Shown: positions 53,791 through 63,121, numbered from the stretch's first letter. The stretch: 64,000 nt of DNA from an uncultured bacterium (GCA_947243845.1 CAMXIF010000003.1:62001-126000); one strand, 5' to 3'. Notes: generated from the sequence alone by a model not told the origin. Made by a program: numbers and translations.

Positions 53791-53878
53791 TCCATACATC
53801 AAGCATACCGACAGGCTGCATCAGAATTTCATCTAAGTTGCATCAAAGTACCATCTTTTTTGCATCAAAGTTGCATCA
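53791..53878 (-). repeat. 11-bp phased tandem repeats upstream of amidase-deacetylase
   Basis: Reading the minus strand from 53878, successive 11-nt units are TGATGCAACTT, TGATGCAAAAA, AGATGGTACTT, TGATGCAACTT, AGATGAAATTC, TGATGCAGCCT, then a divergent unit and TGATGTATGGA. The core GATG recurs at 11-bp steps, one helical turn. The last units overlap an inverted repeat GTATGCTT / AAGCATAC (53783-53808). The array ends about 37 nt before the ATG. Confidence 0.75.
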
Positions 53879-53897
53879 TTTACTGCGGGATTTATTT

Positions 53898-54881
53898 TTA
53901 GGTCAGGCACAGTCCCTGTTCCCGTGCGCTGGCATCAATATTCTGCTCTGTCACTCCACCGTGAATCTGCAGCGCCCGAAGTCCCATGACGCAGGCGCCT
54001 ACCACCGGCTCATATTCCGCCATCACCACAGACGCCTCCGGTTCCCGCTCTTTTATCTTTTCCAAAATCCGCCTGGTAAGATAATTATCCGCCCCTTTCA
54101 GCACACTTCCTGCCAGTACAATCTTTTCCTGGCTCGGAGAAATATTCATCTTACGGAATCCGGCAAAGATAAAGTCCACCGTCCGCGCCGCAAATTCCTC
54201 CAGCATAAGGCAGGTCTCCCGGTCATGTTTCCCTGCAATCCGGATAATCTCAGGCATCAGGAATCGTATCTCTTCCGAAAATCCTTCTTTTGTCATATAC
54301 GCATGAAGCAGCTGATCCACCGTGTCCACCCCCGCATGTTGCAGAAATAAATCTGTCAATGCCGTACTTTCGCACAATCCCATCTGGGCATCAAAGACCT
54401 TGCGGATGGCCCTCTGCGCCAGGGCGCTGCCGCCCTGCATGGCATCTTCCATATAATCTCCGTAGACAAACTGCCGCCCGGTTTCATCAATAATCGCACC
54501 GTTCATCCCTGTTCCTGCACATAAGACCATCCCATGGGAAATCCCCCCTACCGTATACAGGGCATTGATCATATCGTTACAGGCTGTCACCCGTTCCAAA
54601 CACATTCTCTGACGCAGGGCATCCTCCATAAGCTTATCTTCTCCCGGCCAGTCGATACCGGTAACGCCCGCCACAGCAAGAGAGAGGTCTTCCCAATGAA
54701 TACCCGCATGCTTCAGCGCCAACTCCGCCGCCTCTTCCATACGATCCAAAGCCAGCGGCATTCCATGTTTCGGATAATAAGCGCCTTTGGTCACCGCCGT
54801 GCCGATAATCATTCCATCCTCACGCATGATGGCTGCTGCCGTCTTGGTTCCCCCCTGATCGATCCCTAAAATATATCTCAT
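53898..54881 (-). CDS. BadF/BadG-type sugar kinase (N-acetylglucosamine kinase-like)
   Basis: A 327-residue ASKHA-fold kinase. The phosphate-1 motif GIDQGGTKTAAAI is at the N-terminus; AGVTGIDWPGEDKL, LCAGTGMNGAI (phosphate 2) and IVLAGSVLKGADNY (adenosine) follow. BadF/BadG family members next to glycosidases usually phosphorylate amino sugars or glucose. It is divergent from a LacI-type regulator and GH4 glycosidase, which suggests one sugar-use locus. AGGAGG precedes the ATG. Confidence 0.85.
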   Translation of the reverse strand: MRYILGIDQGGTKTAAAIMREDGMIIGTAVTKGAYYPKHGMPLALDRMEEAAELALKHAGIHWEDLSLAVAGVTGIDWPGEDKLMEDALRQRMCLERVTACNDMINALYTVGGISHGMVLCAGTGMNGAIIDETGRQFVYGDYMEDAMQGGSALAQRAIRKVFDAQMGLCESTALTDLFLQHAGVDTVDQLLHAYMTKEGFSEEIRFLMPEIIRIAGKHDRETCLMLEEFAARTVDFIFAGFRKMNISPSQEKIVLAGSVLKGADNYLTRRILEKIKEREPEASVVMAEYEPVVGACVMGLRALQIHGGVTEQNIDASAREQGLCLT

Positions 54882-54927
54882 ATTTTCCTCCTGTTTTTCA
54901 TTTGTTTATCGATTCACATTTTTCATT

Positions 54928-54957
54928 ATATTATCCTACTTCTATATTTTTTGTCAA
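54928..54957 (-). promoter_or_regulatory. Promoter for the sugar kinase gene
   Basis: TTGACA (54952-54957) and TAATAT (54928-54933) are 18 nt apart on the minus strand. ATCGAT, a possible centre of a LacI-family operator, lies just downstream at about 54908-54913. Confidence 0.65.
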
Positions 54958-55005
54958 TTGATTTTTATTAATAATCACGCAACTTTATAATTTTTATATT
55001 TCGTA

Positions 55006-55096
55006 TTGACTTTTTGACACATTATGTTACACTTTATGTGTAAACTTTGAAACATTGGTAAAACTCAAAAAGTTCCAGACATACTATTTCCGGAAA
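55006..55096 (+). promoter_or_regulatory. Promoter and candidate LacI operator
   Basis: TTGACT (55006-55011) and the extended -10 TGTTACACT (55025-55033) fit with a 16-nt spacer before TACACT. Downstream is TTTCCGGAAA (55087-55096), a perfect palindrome with a central CG as in LacI-family operators. A partial copy, ACCGGAATTA, follows near 55121. Autoregulation is inferred. Confidence 0.5.
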
Positions 55097-55170
55097 CATA
55101 ATCCAGAAATTTAATTTACTACCGGAATTATCCTCACACAACACAATTAACCCAACACAGGGAGGTAGCC

Positions 55171-56172
55171 ATGGCGACTATATCCGAGATAGCAAAAGAA
55201 GCGAACGTTTCCAGAACCCTGGTCTCCAGAGTCCTTAACAATAAATCCGGTGTCAGTCCCGATAACCGGCAGAAGATCCTGGATGTCATGAGAAAACACA
55301 ACTATGTGCCAAACGGTCTGGCACGGGCACTGGTACTGCAAAAGACCATGACCATAGGGGTTGTCATGGACGATCTTTGCAATGATTTTTTCTTCGACTT
55401 AATCTCCGGTCTGCAGGATGCCGGGGAAGAACACGATTACAATATGTTATTTTGCAGCGGCCGGAAGGACATTGCCACAAGGATTAAATATGTAGACTAT
55501 TTTGCCCAGGGACGTACAGACGGCATTATCGCCTACGGCAGCAATCGGGAGGACGAAGAACTCTTCCGCAGCATTGCCGACAAATCCGTCAACTGTGTCT
55601 TGATCGAAGGCAGTCTGGACGGCTGTAAGATCAATCAAATCCTGCTTGATAATTTTCACGGCGCTTATGCCGCAACCGAACATCTGATCAAGCAGGGACA
55701 TCGCAATATCATTCATATTACCAATGATATGAATTACGATGTGTCGCTGGAACGCCTGAACGGTTTTGTACAGGCCATGCACGACTATCGGATTCCCCTG
55801 GGGCCTGACTCCATCGTCTATGCGGACTGCTTTGAACAGACTGCCTGTCAGCAGATGCGGCGTCTGCTGGCAGAGGGCAAGAAACCGGACGCCTGCTTCG
55901 TTGGAGCCGACAAACCTGCCTATGGCGTACTGCGCGCCGCCATGGAAGCCGGATTATCCATTCCGGGGGACTTGGCCGTCATCGGCTTTGACGATGATAC
56001 TCCCGAATCCAGAGATATGGTTTTTCCGGGCCTTTCTACCATGCGCCAGCCCCTCTATGAGATGGGTAAAGCCGGTGTGGAACTGCTGCTCGATGCAATC
56101 GCAAATCCCGGCAGAGAAGTACAAACCCGAACTTTTGAGGCGGAACTGATCTTACGGGATACCTGCCGTTAA
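55171..56172 (+). CDS. LacI family transcriptional regulator
   Basis: A 333-residue repressor. Residues 1-60 hold the helix-turn-helix and hinge (ATISEIAKEANVSRTLVSRV, then PNGLARALV). Residues 60-333 are the periplasmic-binding-protein-like sugar domain (FCSGRKDIATRIKYVDYFAQ, DLAVIGFDDD). GGGAGG lies before the ATG. GH4 follows after 34 nt, and the kinase is divergent; it probably controls both. The inducer is likely a (phospho)disaccharide. Confidence 0.93.
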   Translation: MATISEIAKEANVSRTLVSRVLNNKSGVSPDNRQKILDVMRKHNYVPNGLARALVLQKTMTIGVVMDDLCNDFFFDLISGLQDAGEEHDYNMLFCSGRKDIATRIKYVDYFAQGRTDGIIAYGSNREDEELFRSIADKSVNCVLIEGSLDGCKINQILLDNFHGAYAATEHLIKQGHRNIIHITNDMNYDVSLERLNGFVQAMHDYRIPLGPDSIVYADCFEQTACQQMRRLLAEGKKPDACFVGADKPAYGVLRAAMEAGLSIPGDLAVIGFDDDTPESRDMVFPGLSTMRQPLYEMGKAGVELLLDAIANPGREVQTRTFEAELILRDTCR

Positions 56173-56206
56173 TTCAATATAACAGATAACAAAAGGAGGA
56201 CATATC

Positions 56207-57523
56207 ATGACTAAAAGAGGATTAAAAATCGCAACCATAGGCGGAGGTTCCAGCTACACACCGGAACTGATCGAAGGCTTCATCAAACGTCTTGCGAGCC
56301 TTCCCGTGAAGGACATCTATCTGGTGGATATTGACGCCGGATCGGAAAAGTTACAGATTGTTGCCGCCCTCGCCCAGAGAATGGCCGCCAAAAGCGGTTC
56401 TGACCTACAGATTCACGCAACAACCGACAGACGGGAAGCACTAAAGGATGCCGACTTTGTGACCACGCAGTTTCGGGTAGGGCTTTTGGATGCCCGCATC
56501 CGCGATGAACGGATTCCGCTGCGCTATCAGAAAATCGGACAGGAGACCACCGGCGCCGGCGGTTTTGCCAAGGCTCTGCGCTCCATTCCCGTTATCTTGG
56601 ACATCTGCCATGATATGGAAGAACTATGCCCGGATGCCTGGCTGATCAATTTCGCCAACCCTTCTGGCATCCTGACGGAGGCCGTGTTAAATCACACTTC
56701 CATCAAAGCAATCGGACTGTGTAACTGTCCCATCAATATGATCAATGATATGGCGGAAAAGTTCGACTGCCCTGTGGACGATGTATTCTGTGATTTTGTG
56801 GGCATCAATCATCTGATCTGGGCGCAGAAAGTCCTGGTGCGCGGCCGCGATGTGACTGCGGAAGCCATCGACAAGATCTGCTCCGACTCCGCCAAAGAGA
56901 TTATGGCTAATATTCCGGAAATCCACTATGATCCCGTCTTTTTAAAATCCCTGGGGATGGTGCCGGTGAGTTACATGAAATATTATTATATGCAGCCGGA
57001 AATGCTGGCGGAATGTATCGCCGCCGCAGAAGGGGACGGCTGCCGGGGCGAAGTGATCAAGAAAGTTGAAAAGGAACTGTTTGACCTATACCGGAATCCC
57101 GAACTGGACACAAAGCCTGCCCAGCTTGCCTCCAGGGGCGGCGCCCGCTATTCTGACGCAGCCTGCTCCCTGATTGATTCCATTTATAATAACAAAAAGG
57201 ACATCCAGACCGTGAATGTCCTAAACCGCGGCGCTAATGCAGACCTGCCATACCATGCCGTAATCGAGCGCAACTGCGTTATCGATGCCAACGGAGCTCA
57301 TCCTTTGCATATCGGTCATACGCCGCTCAAGATCCGGGGCCTTTTGCAGACTGTAAAAGCTTACGAGCAGCTCACCATCGAAGCTGCGGTCACCGGCAAT
57401 TACGATGCCGCCCTGCAGGCGCTGACCATTCATCCTCTGGTCAACTCCGCGACTGTGGCACGCAGCATCCTGGATGATATTGTAGCAGAAAATAAGGAAT
57501 ATCTGCCGCAGTTTAATCGATAA
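56207..57523 (+). CDS. GH4 family 6-phospho-beta-glucosidase-like enzyme
   Basis: A 438-residue NAD- and metal-dependent glycosidase. The NAD loop ATIGGGSSYTPEL (10-22), the NFANPSGILTEAV segment, the metal-binding Cys in LCNCPIN and the His in VGINHLIW are typical of GH4 6-phospho-beta-glucosidases. GH4 cleaves by oxidation and elimination and prefers 6-phosphorylated substrates. That normally implies PTS import, but no PTS gene is in the window; the adjacent kinase could supply the phosphate. AAAGGAGG precedes the ATG. It ends 1 nt from the convergent gene. Confidence 0.93.
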   Translation: MTKRGLKIATIGGGSSYTPELIEGFIKRLASLPVKDIYLVDIDAGSEKLQIVAALAQRMAAKSGSDLQIHATTDRREALKDADFVTTQFRVGLLDARIRDERIPLRYQKIGQETTGAGGFAKALRSIPVILDICHDMEELCPDAWLINFANPSGILTEAVLNHTSIKAIGLCNCPINMINDMAEKFDCPVDDVFCDFVGINHLIWAQKVLVRGRDVTAEAIDKICSDSAKEIMANIPEIHYDPVFLKSLGMVPVSYMKYYYMQPEMLAECIAAAEGDGCRGEVIKKVEKELFDLYRNPELDTKPAQLASRGGARYSDAACSLIDSIYNNKKDIQTVNVLNRGANADLPYHAVIERNCVIDANGAHPLHIGHTPLKIRGLLQTVKAYEQLTIEAAVTGNYDAALQALTIHPLVNSATVARSILDDIVAENKEYLPQFNR

Positions 57524-57524
57524 A

Positions 57525-58355
57525 TTACCGGGAAACCTTTAAAAACAACTCATTGATTCCCTCATAGAACCCCAGTGTCACCACTGTCTGGCCATTCCCC
57601 ATGCCCGTAAACACATATTTGCGGAAATAGGGAGTGGTCTCTAAGAGGGGATTATCCGATTCATAAGGCGCAGGTTCACTCAAGCCCATATATTCCGCCC
57701 AGGCTGTCACCAGGGCGTCTGCATCAATCTCTTCCCACAAAAGAGGCGTTCTCACATAAAATTCATAAATCTTTCCATCATCCGCATCAATATAGGCATC
57801 CATCAGGCGATTCGCCTTATCCGCATTTTTTTGAGAATTGGAAAGGCTCATCTTCCAGACCGCTATATTATTGCGCGGTTCCAGTACATCGATTGCCGAG
57901 TAGAGCGTGACATCATAAGAAGACACGTCCACCTGCCTCACCTGCTCTGGCAGGATTCCCTTTTCCTTCAGCAGATCCAGCCCTTCATTACAGGTGGCAT
58001 AAATCTGCTCATCTGTGATCTCCTTACCTGATGGCCCTCTGCGGTTCACCACGAAAGCATAAGAACCTTCCAGTTCCTGATACTCCACTCCCGTATCCGC
58101 CTCATGCGCCATAGCGCTTATCTCACTCTCCGGAAGCGTCTGACTGCTCAGACAGCAGGAAAGCAGGTAAAGTTTCTCATTACTGTTCATCTGGTAACGG
58201 TAGCCTTCCCCGGCGGTTTCCACATTTTCCGTATGGGGTTTGTCCAGGATACCCTGATCCTTATACTGCGCCAGCGCTTCAGGCCCCCATATGGAAATGT
58301 ACATCGCAAAAGCCGCCAGTAATGGAAAGGCCAGATAGTATATCTTACTCTTCAT
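57525..58355 (-). CDS. Membrane-anchored extracytoplasmic protein of two-component operon
   Basis: About 276 residues; ATG 58355 has GAGG 5 nt upstream and lies within the end of the kinase gene (11-nt overlap). Residues 3-22 are an N-terminal membrane anchor (IYYLAFPLLAAFAMYISIWG). The outer part is unrecognised: it has YRYQMNSNEKLYLLSCCLSS, then mixed alpha/beta with NIAVWKMSLSNSQKN and KIYEFYVRTP. Position and topology resemble YycH/YycI-type accessory proteins of sensor kinases, but no sequence match is claimed. Confidence 0.72.
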   Translation of the reverse strand: MKSKIYYLAFPLLAAFAMYISIWGPEALAQYKDQGILDKPHTENVETAGEGYRYQMNSNEKLYLLSCCLSSQTLPESEISAMAHEADTGVEYQELEGSYAFVVNRRGPSGKEITDEQIYATCNEGLDLLKEKGILPEQVRQVDVSSYDVTLYSAIDVLEPRNNIAVWKMSLSNSQKNADKANRLMDAYIDADDGKIYEFYVRTPLLWEEIDADALVTAWAEYMGLSEPAPYESDNPLLETTPYFRKYVFTGMGNGQTVVTLGFYEGINELFLKVSR

Positions 58356-59823
58356 AGGTTCCTCTGTTCTCCACAGGAAGGATAAAGCTGAAACAAGAAC
58401 CCTCCCCTTCTTTGCTCTCAATCTGTAATTCGCTGTGATGTATCTTTAAAATCTCCGCACACAGGGCAAGGCCGAGTCCTGCTCCGTTCTTGCTTCTGGC
58501 TCTGGACTTGTCCACCATATAGAAGGCCTTGACAATCTTATGCTGTTCCGCCTCCGGTATCCCGATCCCGTAGTCTCTTACAGCAATCCGATAGCCTTCA
58601 TCAACTGCCTGGCCAGTCACCTCGATCACGCCGGTCATATCAGAAGCCTCACCATCCGCTACAGTCCTACTGCCCGCCTCCGATTCAGCGCCGCTACGCT
58701 CCGAAGCCTTACAGGCATTATCAATCAGATTGACCAGCACCGTCTTGATCAGATTCGCTTCCACCCATACCGCTGCCTCCTCATGCCGGAAACGGATATC
58801 CATCTCCCGCTTCTCCGCAAACATCTCCCGCAGGTACTCAAACAACTCTCCCACCGATGTTTCCTGCAGATCCGCTTCCTCCTGTTTGGCCACGATGATG
58901 TCCAGCAGACGGAAAGACATAGCTTCTAAGCGTTTGCCCTCCGTATAGATATAGTTGGCCGACATGATACTCTTTTCCTCGTCCATCTTGTGGGATCGCA
59001 GCATATCCGCATAACCGATAATAGCCGTCAAAGGCGTTTTCAGTTCGTGGGCAAAGGCGCCCATGAACTCCTCCCTGGCCTCAATCTCCTCCTCAAGCAT
59101 GCAGATATTTTCCTCCAGCGCATTGGCCATCCTGTTGAAATCTCTGGTAAGCTGCCCCAGTTCATCCCGGCTGATCTGTCTGGCCCGGTATGTATAATCT
59201 CCCGCCGCCATCCGCTTGGTCGCTTTAGTCAGCAGTCGAATTGGCTTCGTCAGCAAAGAGGCAATGAAAAGCATAATGACCATACCAGTCAACAGCATGA
59301 CTATTGTCACCTTGCGATACAGAGAAAATCCCAGCGCCCGCTCCGTGAAAACCTCCGTCACGCTCTTCATGGTCTCCAGATACAGGATACGGTCCAGCGC
59401 ATTGATGGATACACAGGTATGCACGTAATAGTCATCCTGCGCATAAATCACCCGATAAGACTTGGTGTGCTGATCCGTCTGCGGAAGCAAACCCTCATCA
59501 GCGGTAAACCCATCGCTGGTATACAATATGTTCTTCTCTTCATCCGCAATCCGCAGCAGACGGCCGCCGCTCTGGCCGCCCATTTCCAGCCTGGAAGCGA
59601 TCTCCTCCACCACGCTGTCAGGCAGGACGCTGTACTTGAGCGGCACATTCAAAGCCGCTGTCTCAAAGGCAAAACCGAGAATACTGCTCTCATCAAGCGC
59701 CTGTCCCACATCTCTTTCCAGAGAAGTCTCAAACACATAGTTTACAAAATAGAAGCCGCTGAATCCCAGTGCCAATGCCAGCACGATCATCGTAGACAGC
59801 ACCAATTTGATTGAAAATTTCAT
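58345..59823 (-). CDS. HAMP-containing sensor histidine kinase
   Basis: A 492-residue kinase. Helices are at about 8-28 and 172-190, with an extracytoplasmic sensor between. HAMP follows (191-245; TKPIRLLTKATKRMAAGDY). His259 is in FAHELKTPLTAIIGYADM. The ATPase shows NLIDNACKASERS, DYGIGIPEAE and GAGLGLALCAEI. An unusual 20-residue insert after the N box (SGAESEAGSRTVADGEASD) is low in complexity. The start overlaps the response regulator by 4 nt (ATGA), and the accessory protein overlaps the end. Confidence 0.94.
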   Translation of the reverse strand: MKFSIKLVLSTMIVLALALGFSGFYFVNYVFETSLERDVGQALDESSILGFAFETAALNVPLKYSVLPDSVVEEIASRLEMGGQSGGRLLRIADEEKNILYTSDGFTADEGLLPQTDQHTKSYRVIYAQDDYYVHTCVSINALDRILYLETMKSVTEVFTERALGFSLYRKVTIVMLLTGMVIMLFIASLLTKPIRLLTKATKRMAAGDYTYRARQISRDELGQLTRDFNRMANALEENICMLEEEIEAREEFMGAFAHELKTPLTAIIGYADMLRSHKMDEEKSIMSANYIYTEGKRLEAMSFRLLDIIVAKQEEADLQETSVGELFEYLREMFAEKREMDIRFRHEEAAVWVEANLIKTVLVNLIDNACKASERSGAESEAGSRTVADGEASDMTGVIEVTGQAVDEGYRIAVRDYGIGIPEAEQHKIVKAFYMVDKSRARSKNGAGLGLALCAEILKIHHSELQIESKEGEGSCFSFILPVENRGTYEE

Positions 59824-60479
59824 TCCTGCACCTCTAAACGGTAGCCCACCTTATACACCGCCACCAGATTATGCTCCCATCCAAGTTTTTTCCGCAGGCG
59901 CTGTACATGCAGATCCAGCGTACGGCTGTCTGCAAAATACTCCCCTTCCCACACCTTTTCATATAAGGTCTCCCGAAACAAGGCAACATTCTTGTTTTTC
60001 ATGAATAATAACAAAAGGCCAAATTCCTTATTGGTCAGTTCCACAGGCCGCCCTGCCCTGGTCACCCTGCGCGCGTCCACATCCACCGTCACATCGCCGG
60101 CCACAAGACGCTGTTCCGCCTTGTTATAGCGCCGCAGCACCGCCTCAACCCTGGCCACCAGTTCCACCACATCAAAGGGCTTTACCAGATAATCGTCAGC
60201 GCCCAATTTTAAGCCCTTAACCCGCTGCTTGACTTCATGCTTGGCGGTGATAAAAATCACCGGAATCCCCAGCGGCCGTATGTACTCCATCACATCATAG
60301 CCGTCCGCTCCCGGCAGCATGATATCCAGAAGCACCAAATCAAACTCTTCTTTCTCGATCAGATCAATCGCCTGCAGACCGTCCTGTACCGCCGTACAAT
60401 AATATCCTGCGGAAGAGAGATTCAAATCTATCAAATCACAAATCGGTTTTTCATCATCTACAATCAGAATCTTAATCAT
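59820..60479 (-). CDS. OmpR family response regulator
   Basis: A 219-residue regulator with receiver Asp52 (LLDIMLPG), Asp8/Asp9, and Lys in YLVKPFD. The winged-helix domain (about 125-218) contains ELTNKEFGLLLLFM and SRTLDLHVQRLRKKLG. It overlaps the upstream exported-protein gene by 8 nt and the kinase gene by 4 nt. The target genes are unknown; with an exported partner on either side, a cell-envelope signal is likely. Confidence 0.95.
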   Translation of the reverse strand: MIKILIVDDEKPICDLIDLNLSSAGYYCTAVQDGLQAIDLIEKEEFDLVLLDIMLPGADGYDVMEYIRPLGIPVIFITAKHEVKQRVKGLKLGADDYLVKPFDVVELVARVEAVLRRYNKAEQRLVAGDVTVDVDARRVTRAGRPVELTNKEFGLLLLFMKNKNVALFRETLYEKVWEGEYFADSRTLDLHVQRLRKKLGWEHNLVAVYKVGYRLEVQE

Positions 60480-61584
60480 TTGTGGACTGCCACCCCCAAT
60501 AAGCCCGTGCTTTCTCTACCAGTATCTCCATCGTGTCCTCATCACTGCAGCGATAGGTATCCCTAATCTCCGTATCAGGCATAAATCCGCCGGTACGCTG
60601 ATAATAAATCCGGTAATCACTCTCAACGAGCAGCTCCCCGCCCTCGCCCTCATAGCTGTACCTGGCCAGAATCACAATATCTTTCAGGCCGTCTCCATCA
60701 ATATCCCGACAGGTAACTCCCTTGAGCGCATAGAGATTGTCATACTCCCCCATAGGCTGCAAGATGGATACAATATCTCCCTGCTCGTTCACCAGATAGA
60801 TCATAAAGACGTCATAGTCCGCAATCCGGTATGTTCCCGGCGTTACCTGTAATTTACCCAGCTTGCCAAAAGTCCTGAAATAACACTGTTCCGGAATGAT
60901 GCGGAAGTTATTTCTCTGCAATTCCCGCAGCGTAGATGCCGTGTACAGAAATTCCGTGGAATTTCCATCCCTGACAAAGGCTATGATGGTCTCCGCGCTT
61001 TTGTTCATGCCAAAGCGATTGAGTTTATCCGAAATCCGATAATCTCTGTAAAAACCGTCCCCTGCCCTGTTCTGAAAAAGCACATCCCCTACCTTGTAGG
61101 TCTTGCCCGCATACATCCCGCTCTCATTGACACAGGAAGTAATAAGGATAATATCCATTCTGCCGTCCCGGTTTAAATCCTGAAAAGAAACTGCCGCAAT
61201 GGACTGTATTGGCTGCCTCATACGCCCCTTGACACAGTAATTGGTTTCCAGCTGCTCCGTCCGATAGAGAATCTGTCCATCCACATCCACCACGAACACC
61301 GCCAGCCGATTATACTGTTCATCAAAAGCCGGCACCATCAAAGCACTGTTCTCATCATCCGGATCCAAAGCAAAAATCTGGTCTTCTACCACCCGAAAAC
61401 CGCCGTCAGCTATCCCGCTCCGGTCTTCTATTGACATCAGGCGGTCATAATATGCCTCATATTCTGCAAGCACAGCCCCGTCTTCCGGCTCTGTCGGCGC
61501 TGCCTGCGCGGTACCGGACAGCAACAGGCAACAGACCAACATTACAGGCAGTACTAATGTGGTTCTAAATCTATCCCTGCTCAT
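60472..61584 (-). CDS. Exported VCBS/FG-GAP-like protein
   Basis: A 370-residue secreted protein with a signal peptide (8-29, likely cut at AQA-AP). The body has FG-GAP/VCBS-like turns with acidic loops: FQDLNRDGRMDIILI (about 153-167) and RDIDGDGLKDIVILARYS. The start at 61584 is fixed by an in-frame stop directly before it and by AGGGG 8 nt upstream. It is the first annotated gene of the operon with the OmpR regulator and kinase. Such proteins may bind ligands for the sensor; this is inference. Confidence 0.82.
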   Translation of the reverse strand: MSRDRFRTTLVLPVMLVCCLLLSGTAQAAPTEPEDGAVLAEYEAYYDRLMSIEDRSGIADGGFRVVEDQIFALDPDDENSALMVPAFDEQYNRLAVFVVDVDGQILYRTEQLETNYCVKGRMRQPIQSIAAVSFQDLNRDGRMDIILITSCVNESGMYAGKTYKVGDVLFQNRAGDGFYRDYRISDKLNRFGMNKSAETIIAFVRDGNSTEFLYTASTLRELQRNNFRIIPEQCYFRTFGKLGKLQVTPGTYRIADYDVFMIYLVNEQGDIVSILQPMGEYDNLYALKGVTCRDIDGDGLKDIVILARYSYEGEGGELLVESDYRIYYQRTGGFMPDTEIRDTYRCSDEDTMEILVEKARAYWGWQSTND

Positions 61585-61627
61585 TCACCATACCCCTGGT
61601 TATATTTACAGTTACATCCATGTTCAC
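61571..61627 (-). CDS. Possible 18-codon leader peptide
   Basis: AGGAGG (61636-61641) is 8 nt before GTG 61627, which opens an 18-codon frame (GTG AAC ATG GAT ...) ending at TAG 61571-61573. That end lies inside the start of the exported-protein gene. The frame could couple or regulate translation of the operon. An inverted repeat GTTCAC-AAA-GTGAAC covers the GTG. It is too short for certainty. Confidence 0.35.
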   Translation of the reverse strand: MNMDVTVNITRGMVNEQG

Positions 61628-61666
61628 AAAGTGAACCTCCTAAAGTAAATTCCAAATCTGGTTTCT

Positions 61667-63121
61667 TTATGATTGACTCATCTGGTCAAGAAGCTGTATC
61701 TTGATATCATAAAGCCGGCTGGACAAATCCACATACACCTTATGCGGATTCACCAGACGCCTCGTCTCATCCCAGAGCGTCTCCTGCTCCTGCTTACAGT
61801 ATTCCCGGATATCCATAACTTTCGGGGAAGTATAACAGCACTCTCCGCCCTTGAACACCTGTACCATCAAATCCCTCATCTGATAGCTGCCCGGCGCCAG
61901 CTTGGTCTTCTTCCAAGGTTCCATGGGATCAAACAGGAGAAGGGACTCATTTTCGTCAAACACCTCATCCACCAGACAGATCAGATCCGCCTTAATCTTC
62001 CCGCTCTCCTTATCATACACACGATACACCGTCTTATTACCGGGATTCGTCACTTTCTCCGAATTTTCTGAAAGCTTAATCTTCGGAATAAACTTGCCGT
62101 CCTTGCCCATGATTGCCGCCAGCTTGTACACACCGCCGAATGACGGGCAGTCCTTGGACGTGATCAGATGCGTACCCACACCCCAGGATGTAATCTTGGC
62201 GCCCTGGTCCTTCAGACTCTGGATCAGGAACTCGTCCAGATCGTTCGATGCAGAGATCACTGCATCCGGGAAGCCAGCCTCATCCAACATCTTCCTCGCC
62301 TTTTTGGACAGATAAGCCAGATCACCGCTGTCCAGCCGGATTCCATAAAAGGTAAGCGGCACACCAGCCTCTCTCATCTCTTTGAAAACACGAATCGCAT
62401 TAGGCACACCGGATTTTAAAGTATCATACGTATCCACCAACAGAATACAGGCCGAAGGATACATGTCCGCATACGTCTTAAAGGCCGTATACTCATCCGG
62501 GAAACTCATAATCCAGCTGTGAGCATGGGTTCCCTTCACCGGCACATCAAAGAGCTGACCACAGAGTACGTTCGAAGTTCCCACGCATCCGCCGATCACC
62601 GCCGCCCGTGCGCCGTATGTCCCTGCATCCGGCCCCTGGGCCCGGCGCAGACCAAACTCCATGATTCCGTCACCCTGCGCCGCATAACAGACCCTGGCCG
62701 CCTTCGTAGCGATCAGGCTCTGATGATTGACGATATTTAAAATGGCCGTCTCCACCAACTGTGCCTGCATGATCGGCGCGATCACCTTCACCAACGGCTC
62801 TCTGGGAAATACCACCGTTCCTTCCGGAATTGCATAAATATCCCCCGTAAACCGGAAGCTCTCCAGATACTCCAGAAAGTCCCGGTCAAAAATACCAAGA
62901 CTCGCCAGATAGGCAATATCTTCTTTGTCAAAATGCAGTTCCTTAATATACTGAATCAGCTGCTCTAAGCCCGCCGCAATGGCAAATCCGCCATCACAGG
63001 GATTGTTGCGGTAAAAGGCGTCAAAAATGACGGTCTCATTCTGATCCTTATTCTTAAAATATCCCTGCATCATCGTAAGTTCATACAGGTCGGTAAGCAG
63101 TGTCAGATTCTGTCTGTCCAT
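61667..63121 (-). CDS. pncB: Nicotinate phosphoribosyltransferase
   Basis: PncB makes nicotinate mononucleotide from nicotinate and PRPP in NAD salvage. The start at ATG 63121 has GGAGG 8 nt upstream; 484 residues. The N-terminal LLTDLYELTMMQGYF, the EFGLRRAQGPDAG motif, the GTHAHSWIMSF segment and YGIRLDSGDLAYLSKKARK are family signatures. It appears to be a single gene. Confidence 0.95.
   Translation of the reverse strand: MDRQNLTLLTDLYELTMMQGYFKNKDQNETVIFDAFYRNNPCDGGFAIAAGLEQLIQYIKELHFDKEDIAYLASLGIFDRDFLEYLESFRFTGDIYAIPEGTVVFPREPLVKVIAPIMQAQLVETAILNIVNHQSLIATKAARVCYAAQGDGIMEFGLRRAQGPDAGTYGARAAVIGGCVGTSNVLCGQLFDVPVKGTHAHSWIMSFPDEYTAFKTYADMYPSACILLVDTYDTLKSGVPNAIRVFKEMREAGVPLTFYGIRLDSGDLAYLSKKARKMLDEAGFPDAVISASNDLDEFLIQSLKDQGAKITSWGVGTHLITSKDCPSFGGVYKLAAIMGKDGKFIPKIKLSENSEKVTNPGNKTVYRVYDKESGKIKADLICLVDEVFDENESLLLFDPMEPWKKTKLAPGSYQMRDLMVQVFKGGECCYTSPKVMDIREYCKQEQETLWDETRRLVNPHKVYVDLSSRLYDIKIQLLDQMSQS

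Noticed and set aside
53791..53878. CRISPR or coding repeat
   Set aside because: Units are 11 bp without spacers and not a multiple of three; no cas genes are present.
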